Shown here piece after piece: positions 56,578 through 64,000 of a stretch of 64,000 bases of DNA (its first letter is position 1; each line of letters begins with the position of its first letter). The DNA is taken from assembly GCA_013373425.1 (NCBI GenBank), contig JABXHW010000038.1, positions 1 through 64,000 of the forward strand. Reading direction: 5' to 3'. Origin of the DNA: Flavobacteriia bacterium (GTDB lineage: Bacteria > Bacteroidota > Bacteroidia > Flavobacteriales > Schleiferiaceae). The notes under the pieces were generated by a model, which saw nothing but the letters and a program-made list of their open reading frames with translations, had not been told where the DNA came from and did no database searches. A program made the position numbers and the translations under genes.

Positions 56578-57630
56578 TTAGGCAGCGAATTCCTTTCGCA
56601 TCGTTAACGTGAATGTAGAACCTTTATTGAGTCCATCACTTTCGGCAGTTAACGTGCCGCTTTGCTTCGCGATTAGTGTTTTCGTGAGATAGAGTCCGAG
56701 TCCGGTACTTTCTTCCCCACTCGTACCCTTCATTTGTTCCTTTAGCGTACGATTGAATATTTCTTTCAGTTTCTTTTCACTCATCCCGATGCCGCTGTCT
56801 GAGATTGAGAGCACAAAGTGGTCATCATTTATAGTCTGACCACAGATTGCAATACTCCCACCTGTTGGACTGAATTTGATTGAATTCGATAGGATGTTAA
56901 CCACGGCCTGAGTCATCATCGTTTCACTTCCGAGTATCAGAGTGTCAGATTCTAGATCCACATTCAGTTTGAGGTCTTTCTTGTCAAGTTTTGACTTCAC
57001 CTGAGCAGTAGCTTTGGCAATAACTGAGCTTACACTAATTCTATCCAGCGATTCGCCGCTAGATAGGTTTTCATATTTCTGAATCTGCAACATCACATCG
57101 ATGAACGAGAGTTGGTTCGTCAGGAATTGCTTCAAGTTGTCTATTTGCTCTTTGCGTTCTTCAGCATTCGAACTTTCAAGTAGATCGAGCGCATTGATAG
57201 CAGTACCAATGGGGCTGCGCAGGTCATGCGTAAGGAGCATGGCTAAATCTTCTTGTTTGATACGTTGGTCCTCCAATGAGAACAGTGCCGATTCAACATG
57301 CCTTCTAAGTTGTGCTATTTCATCAGCACCAGAAATTTTCCATGTGGGCAAGCGACGGTGGTTCTGATATTCAGCTACGTCATGAGCCACTTCACGAATG
57401 GGTTGGGTGAGCTCTCTAAGAATATACAGGGTGATAATAGAAGAAACCAAAGTTACCCCAGTTACAATGGCTACAATGGTCCAAGGCTTATCCTCCAATC
57501 TGGCCATCTGCAGAGTAATGACAAGTCCAATGACGGGGAGATGAATTCCTAAAAACGCCACCGAAAGAAACTTAAGAGAGTAGCTCTTTTGTAGCGCCTT
57601 GATTTTATTCAAACGGTGATACAGGGACAT
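56578..57630 (-). CDS. Sensor histidine kinase
   Basis: Two TMs, HAMP-like linker, H-box LLTHDLRSPIGTAINALDLL, N-box QAVVNILSNSIKFSP, G-boxes ISDSGIGMS and STGLGLYLTKTLI. Confidence 0.92.
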   Translation of the reverse strand: MSLYHRLNKIKALQKSYSLKFLSVAFLGIHLPVIGLVITLQMARLEDKPWTIVAIVTGVTLVSSIITLYILRELTQPIREVAHDVAEYQNHRRLPTWKISGADEIAQLRRHVESALFSLEDQRIKQEDLAMLLTHDLRSPIGTAINALDLLESSNAEERKEQIDNLKQFLTNQLSFIDVMLQIQKYENLSSGESLDRISVSSVIAKATAQVKSKLDKKDLKLNVDLESDTLILGSETMMTQAVVNILSNSIKFSPTGGSIAICGQTINDDHFVLSISDSGIGMSEKKLKEIFNRTLKEQMKGTSGEESTGLGLYLTKTLIAKQSGTLTAESDGLNKGSTFTLTMRKEFAA

Positions 57631-57699
57631 GCTGAAGTTTATTGGGATTTACGTAAAGAGGTTCGGATTGGTTTTGAGGAAGGTACAATATCTCACTTA

Positions 57700-57728
57700 A
57701 AAAAAATGGCGCCTCGATGGGCGCCATT
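57700..57728 (-). terminator. Terminator
   Basis: AAAAAATGGCGCC-TCGATG-GGCGCCA. Confidence 0.75.
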
Positions 57729-57752
57729 AATCAGGTCTCAAAATCTCAAGTG

Positions 57753-58412
57753 TTAAAACGCGTAGCTAACGCCAACTGTAGCCATCCAGATGTAATCTTT
57801 GGTATCGGTAACTCCCACAACACCGTCCAATTGATCAGATCCAGTAGCTGAACCAGAGAGGCGCATATTCACACCCCAGTTGTAATCGATATAATATTGC
57901 ATACCCAAAGTAGCAGTAGCGATTGGAGTTACTTCAGTTTGTCTAACCAAAGTAGTGTTGCTCAAATTGTCACCGGTTGCTGGTGGGTATGTAGTTTGAA
58001 ACGAAATCATTTGTGCACCTGCCGCACCTTCAATATAAGTGAGGAATGCACCTTTCATAAATCGCATGTCGTCTCTACCTGTCATGATGTAGCGGATACT
58101 TGCTTGAGCGTTGAATCCCATTCCAGACACCTCATGACCAGATAGCCATTCTTTAGAATTGTCACTGAAATCGCCTTGCATGGTGAACGTGCTAATGCTT
58201 CCTCCGAACGCGAAGCTATTGCTATTGTGAGCACGTGTGTGAAGCGATACAGTCAGCGCAGGGTTGATGTTATTGGCACCAACTTCAGTGATCTGCATTT
58301 CGCCTTGTACCAAATACGTACCTGCATTTACTTCGAGTTCTGTCCAAGACTGCGCTTGGCTTGTAAGTGACATTCCTAAGATTGCAAACAATGTGATTTT
58401 GAGTGATTTCAT
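57753..58412 (-). CDS. Outer-membrane beta-barrel protein (paralogue of 60371-61033)
   Basis: Signal peptide; C-terminal GMQYYIDYNWGVNMRLSGSATGSDQLDGVVGVTDTKDYIWMATVGVSYAF. Confidence 0.75.
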   Translation of the reverse strand: MKSLKITLFAILGMSLTSQAQSWTELEVNAGTYLVQGEMQITEVGANNINPALTVSLHTRAHNSNSFAFGGSISTFTMQGDFSDNSKEWLSGHEVSGMGFNAQASIRYIMTGRDDMRFMKGAFLTYIEGAAGAQMISFQTTYPPATGDNLSNTTLVRQTEVTPIATATLGMQYYIDYNWGVNMRLSGSATGSDQLDGVVGVTDTKDYIWMATVGVSYAF

Positions 58413-58465
58413 TGTGGTGAGTTTTATTATGTAGCCAATTTCGGTAGAGTGATTCAAAATTTTCG

Positions 58466-58496
58466 ACTGTTCATTCTTACAGAATATCCTTACAGT
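58466..58496 (-). promoter_or_regulatory. Candidate regulatory motif ACTGTAAGGATATTCTGTAAGAATGAACAGT (minus strand)
   Basis: CTGT-N9-CTGT arrangement also found at 60269-60304 upstream of the paralogue. Confidence 0.45.
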
Positions 58497-58557
58497 TGGT
58501 CTATGTACGAAGCAAATCAATGTTCGGATTCGCAGAATTTGAACTTATCTTTGATTC

Positions 58558-60267
58558 ATGAGAAAACTCCTCGTATTTGCCCTCATTTTCAGCGCGCTTC
58601 AGATGCGTTCTCAGGATGATACCACCATCGTAGAAATCGATCCAGTTGTCACCCGATATTTCAGGGTGAGTGGATTGCCTTTTGCTGGATACTCTGAAAG
58701 AGCTGCCATTTTGGGTGCTCCTTACCTCGATCATCCAAGTATCATTGGCGGACCAAGCCAGGTGTATTATACCGTTTGCGAAATAGACACTTCTGCGAGC
58801 TGGTACTACCGCAAAACTTTCTACGATCCCCTTTTCGTTTTGACTGGCGATGATAGTACCACCTACTACCGAATTGAAGCCAATCCATTCTTTCAGACTA
58901 CTGCTGGCGTAGAACTCGATGCATCTAGCAGTAATCGAACGCTCTACGAAAATGAAAGAGGAGCATTTATCAGAGGCCAAATTGGTCGCCAACTCTTTTT
59001 CAATACTACGATCATGGAGAGCCAAACGGTGACAACCCGCTACATGGACTCCTACATTGAAAATAGGGAAGTCGTTCCCGGACAAGGTATAGCCAGACGA
59101 TTCGGTACCAATGGTTGGGACCATCGCTGGGCTAGCGGTAACATCAGCTACACTCCAAGTCAATATTTCAATTTTAGTCTGGGTCAAGGCCGCTTTTTTT
59201 ATGGGAACGGGTATCGTTCCTTATTCTTAAGCGACAATTCTCTCAACTATCCGTATTTCAGAATTGAATCCACCTTTGGTCCTGTGAAATATGTGAACCT
59301 GTGGACGCAGATGTACGACATCAGAAACTCAGTTATGGCGGGCGATGGCAATCGCAAGAAATGGTTGTCTACACACTATTTGAGCTGGAATGTCACAGAC
59401 CGGCTCAACATTAGCTTTTTTGAATCAGTGATGTCTGGTTCGGATACAAACAACACTGGGTTTGATGTCTCTTATCTTAATCCAATCATCTTTTACAGGC
59501 CTATAGAGGATCAAATTGGTAGTCGTCTGGGGAACGCAGTTCTAGGAATAGGAGGCTCTTATGATATCCTTAAACAAGTTCGGAAACCCAACCGCCTCGA
59601 TGATGTCTATCGCCTACGCGCTTATGGGCAGTTTGTCCTCGATGAATTCAATGTAGCGGCTCTTCGAGACAATAGTGGAAGTTGGCTAAATAAGTTTGGT
59701 TATCAACTTGGTGTTCGATATAGCCATGTGATTGAGCGGTATAATGGTGATATGATTGGAATTTCTCTACTAGCGGAATACAATCATGTTCGTCCTTTTA
59801 CTTACACACATAGAGAGACTCTTACGAATTACGCCCACTATTCTCAGCCACTCGCTCATCCGTTGGGAACCGATTTTAAAGAATGGGTGTTCCGAGCTCA
59901 AGCTACTTACAACCGTTGGATGCTTACATTGCATTACTCTGTAGCAGAGAGAGGAGTGAGTGAGATAATCAATGGAGAGTACTTCGGACAAGGAAGTGAC
60001 CTATGGGTGACGTATAATAATAGGAGTAGAGATGAAGGGTATTACGCTGGTGGAAGTCCATCCGTTATGATCAATAACTTCAGAGTCGAAGCATTCTATG
60101 AGTTTAATCCGAGCTGGAAGATGGGGCTATTCGCTTCGTTGGGCTATCGCTCGGGACCTATGTATCCATTGGTTACTGAAGATGTAAACCCGCTTCAAAC
60201 TTCGGATTCCTGGTGGATCAACTTCGGATTGAGAACCGATCTATTCCGTTCATTTAGCGACATCTAA
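58558..60267 (+). CDS. Outer-membrane protein, gliding-motility RemB-like / Wzi-like (tentative)
   Basis: Signal peptide; YFRIEANPFFQTT..RGAFIRGQIGRQLFFNTTIMESQ..FSLGQGRFFYGNGYRSLFLSDNSLNYPYFRIESTFGPVKYVNLWTQM; barrel-like. Confidence 0.55.
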   Translation: MRKLLVFALIFSALQMRSQDDTTIVEIDPVVTRYFRVSGLPFAGYSERAAILGAPYLDHPSIIGGPSQVYYTVCEIDTSASWYYRKTFYDPLFVLTGDDSTTYYRIEANPFFQTTAGVELDASSSNRTLYENERGAFIRGQIGRQLFFNTTIMESQTVTTRYMDSYIENREVVPGQGIARRFGTNGWDHRWASGNISYTPSQYFNFSLGQGRFFYGNGYRSLFLSDNSLNYPYFRIESTFGPVKYVNLWTQMYDIRNSVMAGDGNRKKWLSTHYLSWNVTDRLNISFFESVMSGSDTNNTGFDVSYLNPIIFYRPIEDQIGSRLGNAVLGIGGSYDILKQVRKPNRLDDVYRLRAYGQFVLDEFNVAALRDNSGSWLNKFGYQLGVRYSHVIERYNGDMIGISLLAEYNHVRPFTYTHRETLTNYAHYSQPLAHPLGTDFKEWVFRAQATYNRWMLTLHYSVAERGVSEIINGEYFGQGSDLWVTYNNRSRDEGYYAGGSPSVMINNFRVEAFYEFNPSWKMGLFASLGYRSGPMYPLVTEDVNPLQTSDSWWINFGLRTDLFRSFSDI

Positions 60268-60268
60268 T

Positions 60269-60304
60269 TCTGTCAGAACATTCTGTTCGCAATTAACTGA
60301 CAGA
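60269..60304. promoter_or_regulatory. Candidate regulatory motif with 8-bp perfect inverted repeat TCTGTCAG...CTGACAGA
   Basis: TCTGTCAGAACATTCTGTTCGCAATTAACTGACAGA; internal GAACA-TTC-TGTTC dyad. Confidence 0.45.
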
Positions 60305-60325
60305 AAAAACAGGCGAATCGGTTTA

Positions 60326-60370
60326 GGCAGACATCGTTACTTCCCACTTGTAACGTTAAATATGTCTGCC
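60326..60370 (+). promoter_or_regulatory. Two-part perfect hairpin at translation start
   Basis: GGCAGACAT CGTTAC TTCCCACTT GTAACG TTAAAT ATGTCTGCC then ATG at 60371. Confidence 0.6.
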
Positions 60371-61033
60371 ATGAAAAAGAATTTACTTTTCAGCATGGTG
60401 ATCTTTGTTATCATCAGCGTACCTACAGCTGCCCAAGAGATTGGCCTTTCATCCGGTGCGCAACTCATAAGAGGTGAGCTCACTGCTTACGGTAACAACT
60501 TCACTTCAATCACATCCCTAAGTGCATTCTGGGATATTCCAAAAGCTCGAAACTTTCGATACGGCGCGGAACTCCGCTATGCAAGCATGAATGTGAGTCC
60601 AGAGTTTGAAAACAGCTGGCTCGATACTTATGAATCTAGAGGATCAGATTTCTCAGCTATGCTCAGCATGAGATACTACTTTAACACCCCTAAGTACACA
60701 ACAAAACGTGCACAATCCCTTCTTTTCTGGACTCATTTTGGAGCAGGCTTACACATCGCTCAGTTTGAAAGCGTGAACATGGGCGTTGGACCTAAAGTGG
60801 GTGATGCCATCCAAGGAGATTTCAATGAATCTCGTACGATTCATACTGGAGCACTGGAGGTTGGTTTCGGCGCACAGTATTATATCACTGATCGATGGAG
60901 CATGAGCTTCTCAAGTGGTGGTCAATTTACAGGCAATGATTATTTGGATGGAGTTGCTGGCATTGGGAATGGAAAAGACTTTCCATTCTACATGATGCTC
61001 GGCGGATCTTATCTATTGCCAAACTTTAAGTAG
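60371..61033 (+). CDS. Outer-membrane beta-barrel protein (paralogue of 57753-58412)
   Basis: Signal peptide; GAQYYITDRWSMSFSSGGQFTGNDYLDGVAGIGNGKDFPFYMMLGGSYLL. ATG at 60362 is an alternative start. Confidence 0.75.
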   Translation: MKKNLLFSMVIFVIISVPTAAQEIGLSSGAQLIRGELTAYGNNFTSITSLSAFWDIPKARNFRYGAELRYASMNVSPEFENSWLDTYESRGSDFSAMLSMRYYFNTPKYTTKRAQSLLFWTHFGAGLHIAQFESVNMGVGPKVGDAIQGDFNESRTIHTGALEVGFGAQYYITDRWSMSFSSGGQFTGNDYLDGVAGIGNGKDFPFYMMLGGSYLLPNFK

Positions 61034-61080
61034 CCAATTACACGCAATTGGTTAGCCCTGAGGGGGGTGAAGGGGGGCAG

Positions 61081-61542
61081 TTATTGTCCCCCTTTCTTAA
61101 TTTGTTTCTCCCTTTCCATGACATACAAATAGGGAATCAACATCATCATCAACACCGGATTTAAGATGATTCGATGAAAGCTTGATACCAAGCTGGTATA
61201 ACCTTCAGGCATGTAATATACCATCGCGAAGTAGCTAGGTAGTAGGATGAGCAACCCAAATAAAAGGAGGCCTACCGCAAAGCGAGTGTACTGTCTATTC
61301 TGAAAGAGCGCATGAATGACGATGATACTGAAAATGTCATTCAAGATGTAGCGCAGCGTCTTATTGAAAATGACCATCTCTGGTTCAAAGGAGGATATAT
61401 TCTCAATGGTGTTGTGCCAAGTGTAGTGTTCACCGTGCATCCATGCCCAAGGGTTTATCTGATCTTTGAACACATACACGAAGCCCAGTCCAATCAAACC
61501 GGAGAACAACAGTGACCAATTGGGCTTCAGTAAACCGGTCAT
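61081..61542 (-). CDS. Exosortase F system-associated membrane protein
   Basis: Multi-TM 153-aa protein with FNKTLRYILNDIFSIIVIHALF; ATGA overlap with XrtF gene. Confidence 0.7.
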   Translation of the reverse strand: MTGLLKPNWSLLFSGLIGLGFVYVFKDQINPWAWMHGEHYTWHNTIENISSFEPEMVIFNKTLRYILNDIFSIIVIHALFQNRQYTRFAVGLLLFGLLILLPSYFAMVYYMPEGYTSLVSSFHRIILNPVLMMMLIPYLYVMEREKQIKKGGQ

Positions 61543-62117
61543 GCTTCCGGCTTCTTAGTGTTTCCATACTGATTAATCCACCAAATCCACAAGAGGAAGA
61601 TAGCTCCGTAAATGATGGCGGTAAACAGGTACTTGTGGAAGAAGTGAAATCCACTTCCATCAAAATCAACGTTGATAACGCCAAGGAGCAGAATCCTCCC
61701 CACATTGGCCACGTGAATGAAAGCCAAGCCCATTGGGATAAACCAAAGCATATTCTTCCACCGTCCACCGAAGCCAATAATAAAGGCAAGGAAGATGATG
61801 ATATTGGAAATGGAATTGCATCCTTCTTCAACACTCAAGGCGTATTCATTGCCAAAGTAGAGCGTGTCCATAGTTTGCTCATCCTCCGTAGCGTAATACC
61901 ATTGATGGTCTTCCAATACACTAGCGTCATAACCGATGAGATCAGCTGCATAGCGCACTTGATAGCTTACAAAACGGGTGATAGGATCGGTTTGCGGAGG
62001 TTCAGCAGTATCATACTTGTGGATGAACCACGAGGAGTAGAGAAGCGTGAGACCTGCATAAACCAGCAAGAATCGCAAAACGAAGAAAGCAGCACTTTTC
62101 ACTTCGGAAAGATACAA
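61539..62117 (-). CDS. xrtF: Exosortase family protein XrtF
   Basis: VEEGCNSISNIIIFLAFIIGFGG (catalytic Cys), HVANVGRILLLGVI (Arg), FHFFHKYLF (His). Confidence 0.8.
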   Translation of the reverse strand: MYLSEVKSAAFFVLRFLLVYAGLTLLYSSWFIHKYDTAEPPQTDPITRFVSYQVRYAADLIGYDASVLEDHQWYYATEDEQTMDTLYFGNEYALSVEEGCNSISNIIIFLAFIIGFGGRWKNMLWFIPMGLAFIHVANVGRILLLGVINVDFDGSGFHFFHKYLFTAIIYGAIFLLWIWWINQYGNTKKPEA

Positions 62118-62141
62118 ATACAGACCTTCCCAGAATAGCGT

Positions 62142-63257
62142 TTACTGACGCCAATAATTTGAAGATCTTTCTGTGCTTCCCCATCCTAAACTGAAACAGT
62201 CGAGTGCACGTGGACGTCTTCTACCTCTTCTACAGATGTATGAATCTTTGAAAGTGTAAACGACGCCGAATTCATGCGTCCCAGCGGTATTCTCCACTCC
62301 CAGGTGAGGCAAGGTGAGATCATAGCTGTAACCCAAGGTCAAATCGCCAATAGAGTACATGAAGCTCACAATGAAGGCATCAAAATCATTATCCACCATG
62401 AAGACGTGCTTCTTGCGGTAAGAGAGACCAATGAGCATATTTGACATCACGTCGTAGTTGATATTGAAGGTGTTCGTTCTTAACACTTGTTGGTAATCGG
62501 CTACCCATCCAATACTCAGATAGTGGGGGTCATTAGTAAACCGACTGGTTTGAAAATGTGTGTAGGCGTACGCGGTTGTCCTCGGAAGCAAACGCGTCTC
62601 CAATCCGAAGAAGGACTCTACGGGTTGATTGATGTGGAACATGGCTAACCCGAGACTCACGTGACTACCGCGACTGCCAAAGTTGAATCGGAACCTCGTT
62701 CCAGCACCTAGATCAACTACCAGATTACTCACCTCGTTTTGTGGGTTCACCTGGCTCTGATTCAGATACAGACCCAAGTAAGGGTCAAGTTGATCTGAGA
62801 AGACGAGATCTTCCCAATCGAGCCGGCGCTGACCAAAGGCCACCTGCATTCCGAAGCTCCAGATGAACTTCTTATGTCGGAGTGCTCTCAATCCATTCCC
62901 AAATCGTCCAGGTAGATGCACGGCTACTAAAGCCGCAGCATTGGTGTTTCTCATGTATCCTTCACCTTCTGTATCATCGAATACACGAAGTCCGAACCCC
63001 ATATTCCAATTCGGACATGCTCCGGTAACATGGGCCATGTTGGTTTGGAACCTTGATGGAACTCGCGTCCATTGAGCGCGTGAGTTCAGGCCAACTGTGA
63101 GATCGCCATTCGAGCCGGCAAAGGCTGGGTTCAGGTAAATCTGATTGATGTTGAATAGGGAAAATGCAGGATCCTGTGCGCTGGAAGTAAATGCCAGGCA
63201 CATCACTGCTGCTATCGCAACAAGGCGGATCTTAACGTATGAGTGTAACTGTTCCAA
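62142..63257 (-). CDS. PorP/SprF-family type IX secretion outer-membrane protein
   Basis: QDPAFSLFNINQIYLNPAFAGSNGDLTVGLNSRAQWTRVP; barrel; C-terminal GYSYDLTLPHLGVENTAGTHEFGVVYTF. Confidence 0.9.
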   Translation of the reverse strand: MEQLHSYVKIRLVAIAAVMCLAFTSSAQDPAFSLFNINQIYLNPAFAGSNGDLTVGLNSRAQWTRVPSRFQTNMAHVTGACPNWNMGFGLRVFDDTEGEGYMRNTNAAALVAVHLPGRFGNGLRALRHKKFIWSFGMQVAFGQRRLDWEDLVFSDQLDPYLGLYLNQSQVNPQNEVSNLVVDLGAGTRFRFNFGSRGSHVSLGLAMFHINQPVESFFGLETRLLPRTTAYAYTHFQTSRFTNDPHYLSIGWVADYQQVLRTNTFNINYDVMSNMLIGLSYRKKHVFMVDNDFDAFIVSFMYSIGDLTLGYSYDLTLPHLGVENTAGTHEFGVVYTFKDSYICRRGRRRPRALDCFSLGWGSTERSSNYWRQ

Positions 63258-64000
63258 ATCTCAAAACTCTTCCATCCTTATATCGCTTCCCTGGCCAGAT
63301 GTAACCGTCGATGAATCGAGCGCTAATCTTCCAGACATAAGCCCCTGCGGGCAATTCCTCAGCACCATCATTGAAGAAAGTGCCGTCCCAAGCTTCAGTT
63401 GGTATTCCTTCTTCTGAACTCAATTCAGTCGACTCAAATACCTTATTACCGTATGCATCGAATATCTCCAAGTAGTACGATTCGATATTGTTTCCTTTAG
63501 GCAAGAATACATTTCCATCACCAACGCCAGTCAAGTCAGGAGCGAATGCATTTGGAACTTCCAAGCGATAGGCCAAGAGCTCAACTGTAATGCAAATGCT
63601 ATCCGGACAACCGTAAGGATTCCCAACGTACAAGCATACCTCGAAATACAAATCCTGTTCGTAACGCACGGCATTGAAGTCGTGTAACGGACTAAAATCC
63701 ATGCTCGTCCTCCCATCACCAAAATCCCAGAAGAACGTAGTATTCGCATCTACGAATTGTGATTGATTGATGAATTGAATCGTGCCGTCGCCATTAATTT
63801 GATAGGTGAATCCCGCTTCAGGTCTAGGATACACCTCAATCATTCGAGTAACAGTAATAGAATCTCTACATCCGAAGGACGTAACAATCAACAATGTCAC
63901 ATCATACACCCCAGGATCCGTGTAGGTGTGAGTGACCGTGCCAGTATTGGAGGTTGTGGTGGAGCCGTCTCCAAAATCCCAAACATAAGTGTCAATTCCT
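63232..64000 (-). CDS. PKD-domain protein with gliding motility-associated C-terminal domain (5' end beyond window)
   Basis: PKD repeats (FFWDFGDGRTSMDFSPLHDF) and CHU_C-type end (VPNAFAPDLTGVGDGNVFLPKGNNIESYYLEIFDAYGNKVFEST...WDGTFFNDGAEELPAGAYVWKI); open frame to window edge. Confidence 0.9.
   Translation of the reverse strand, partial: GIDTYVWDFGDGSTTTSNTGTVTHTYTDPGVYDVTLLIVTSFGCRDSITVTRMIEVYPRPEAGFTYQINGDGTIQFINQSQFVDANTTFFWDFGDGRTSMDFSPLHDFNAVRYEQDLYFEVCLYVGNPYGCPDSICITVELLAYRLEVPNAFAPDLTGVGDGNVFLPKGNNIESYYLEIFDAYGNKVFESTELSSEEGIPTEAWDGTFFNDGAEELPAGAYVWKISARFIDGYIWPGKRYKDGRVLRFGTVTLIR

Noticed and set aside
58501-59187. 228-aa minus ORF opposite the RemB-like gene
   Set aside because: Antisense to a better-supported secreted protein; no recognisable domain.
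61512-62138. 208-aa plus ORF opposite xrtF
   Set aside because: Antisense to a recognisable exosortase; no domain evidence.
1-64000. CRISPR array, rRNA operon, IS element or transposon
   Set aside because: No regularly spaced repeats of CRISPR type, no rRNA signature and no transposase ORF recognised by reading.

Overview
64 kb of a Bacteroidota (Flavobacteriales-like) chromosome, judged from TAnnTTTG -7 boxes, T9SS/gliding proteins, XrtF-type exosortase, DUF4836, S46 peptidase and TlpA/DUF4369 proteins. Most of it is ordinary core genome: nusB-DUF1573-yajC-ybbR-coaE-nnr, phoH, fabG, sucD, xseAB, an MBL/rhodanese gene with a Crp/Fnr regulator, a MacB-like ABC exporter with MarR, an ion-homeostasis operon, an aminolipid acyltransferase pair, a metal-type TonB receptor/HMA operon, and a T9SS/exosortase-F region. 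The main accessory feature is an ~8.9-kb integrated element bounded by a 17-bp direct repeat (14644-14660 and 23580-23596). The repeat copies the 3' end of a tRNA-Met(CAT) gene. The element carries a tyrosine integrase, an Xre-type regulator, a virion adhesion/lysis-like module (YadA-head-repeat fibre, Mtd-N-like protein, M15 peptidase, DUF1353, small TM protein) with no recognisable capsid, portal or terminase gene, and an ImmA/IrrE + DUF4411-like PIN + membrane-protein cassette. A similar 21-bp-spaced RATACT repeat pair lies in both the repressor and the ImmA/PIN promoter regions. Outside the element, several perfect inverted repeats lie directly at start codons (45791-45823, 56081-56136, 60326-60370). 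One of them spans a stop codon and the next start and looks like a translational-coupling hairpin. Other regulatory candidates are a CRP-like palindrome upstream of the MBL/rhodanese gene, a MarR operator over a -7 box, and a shared CTGT-N9-CTGT motif upstream of two paralogous outer-membrane proteins. All family names come from reading the proteins; no database search was run.
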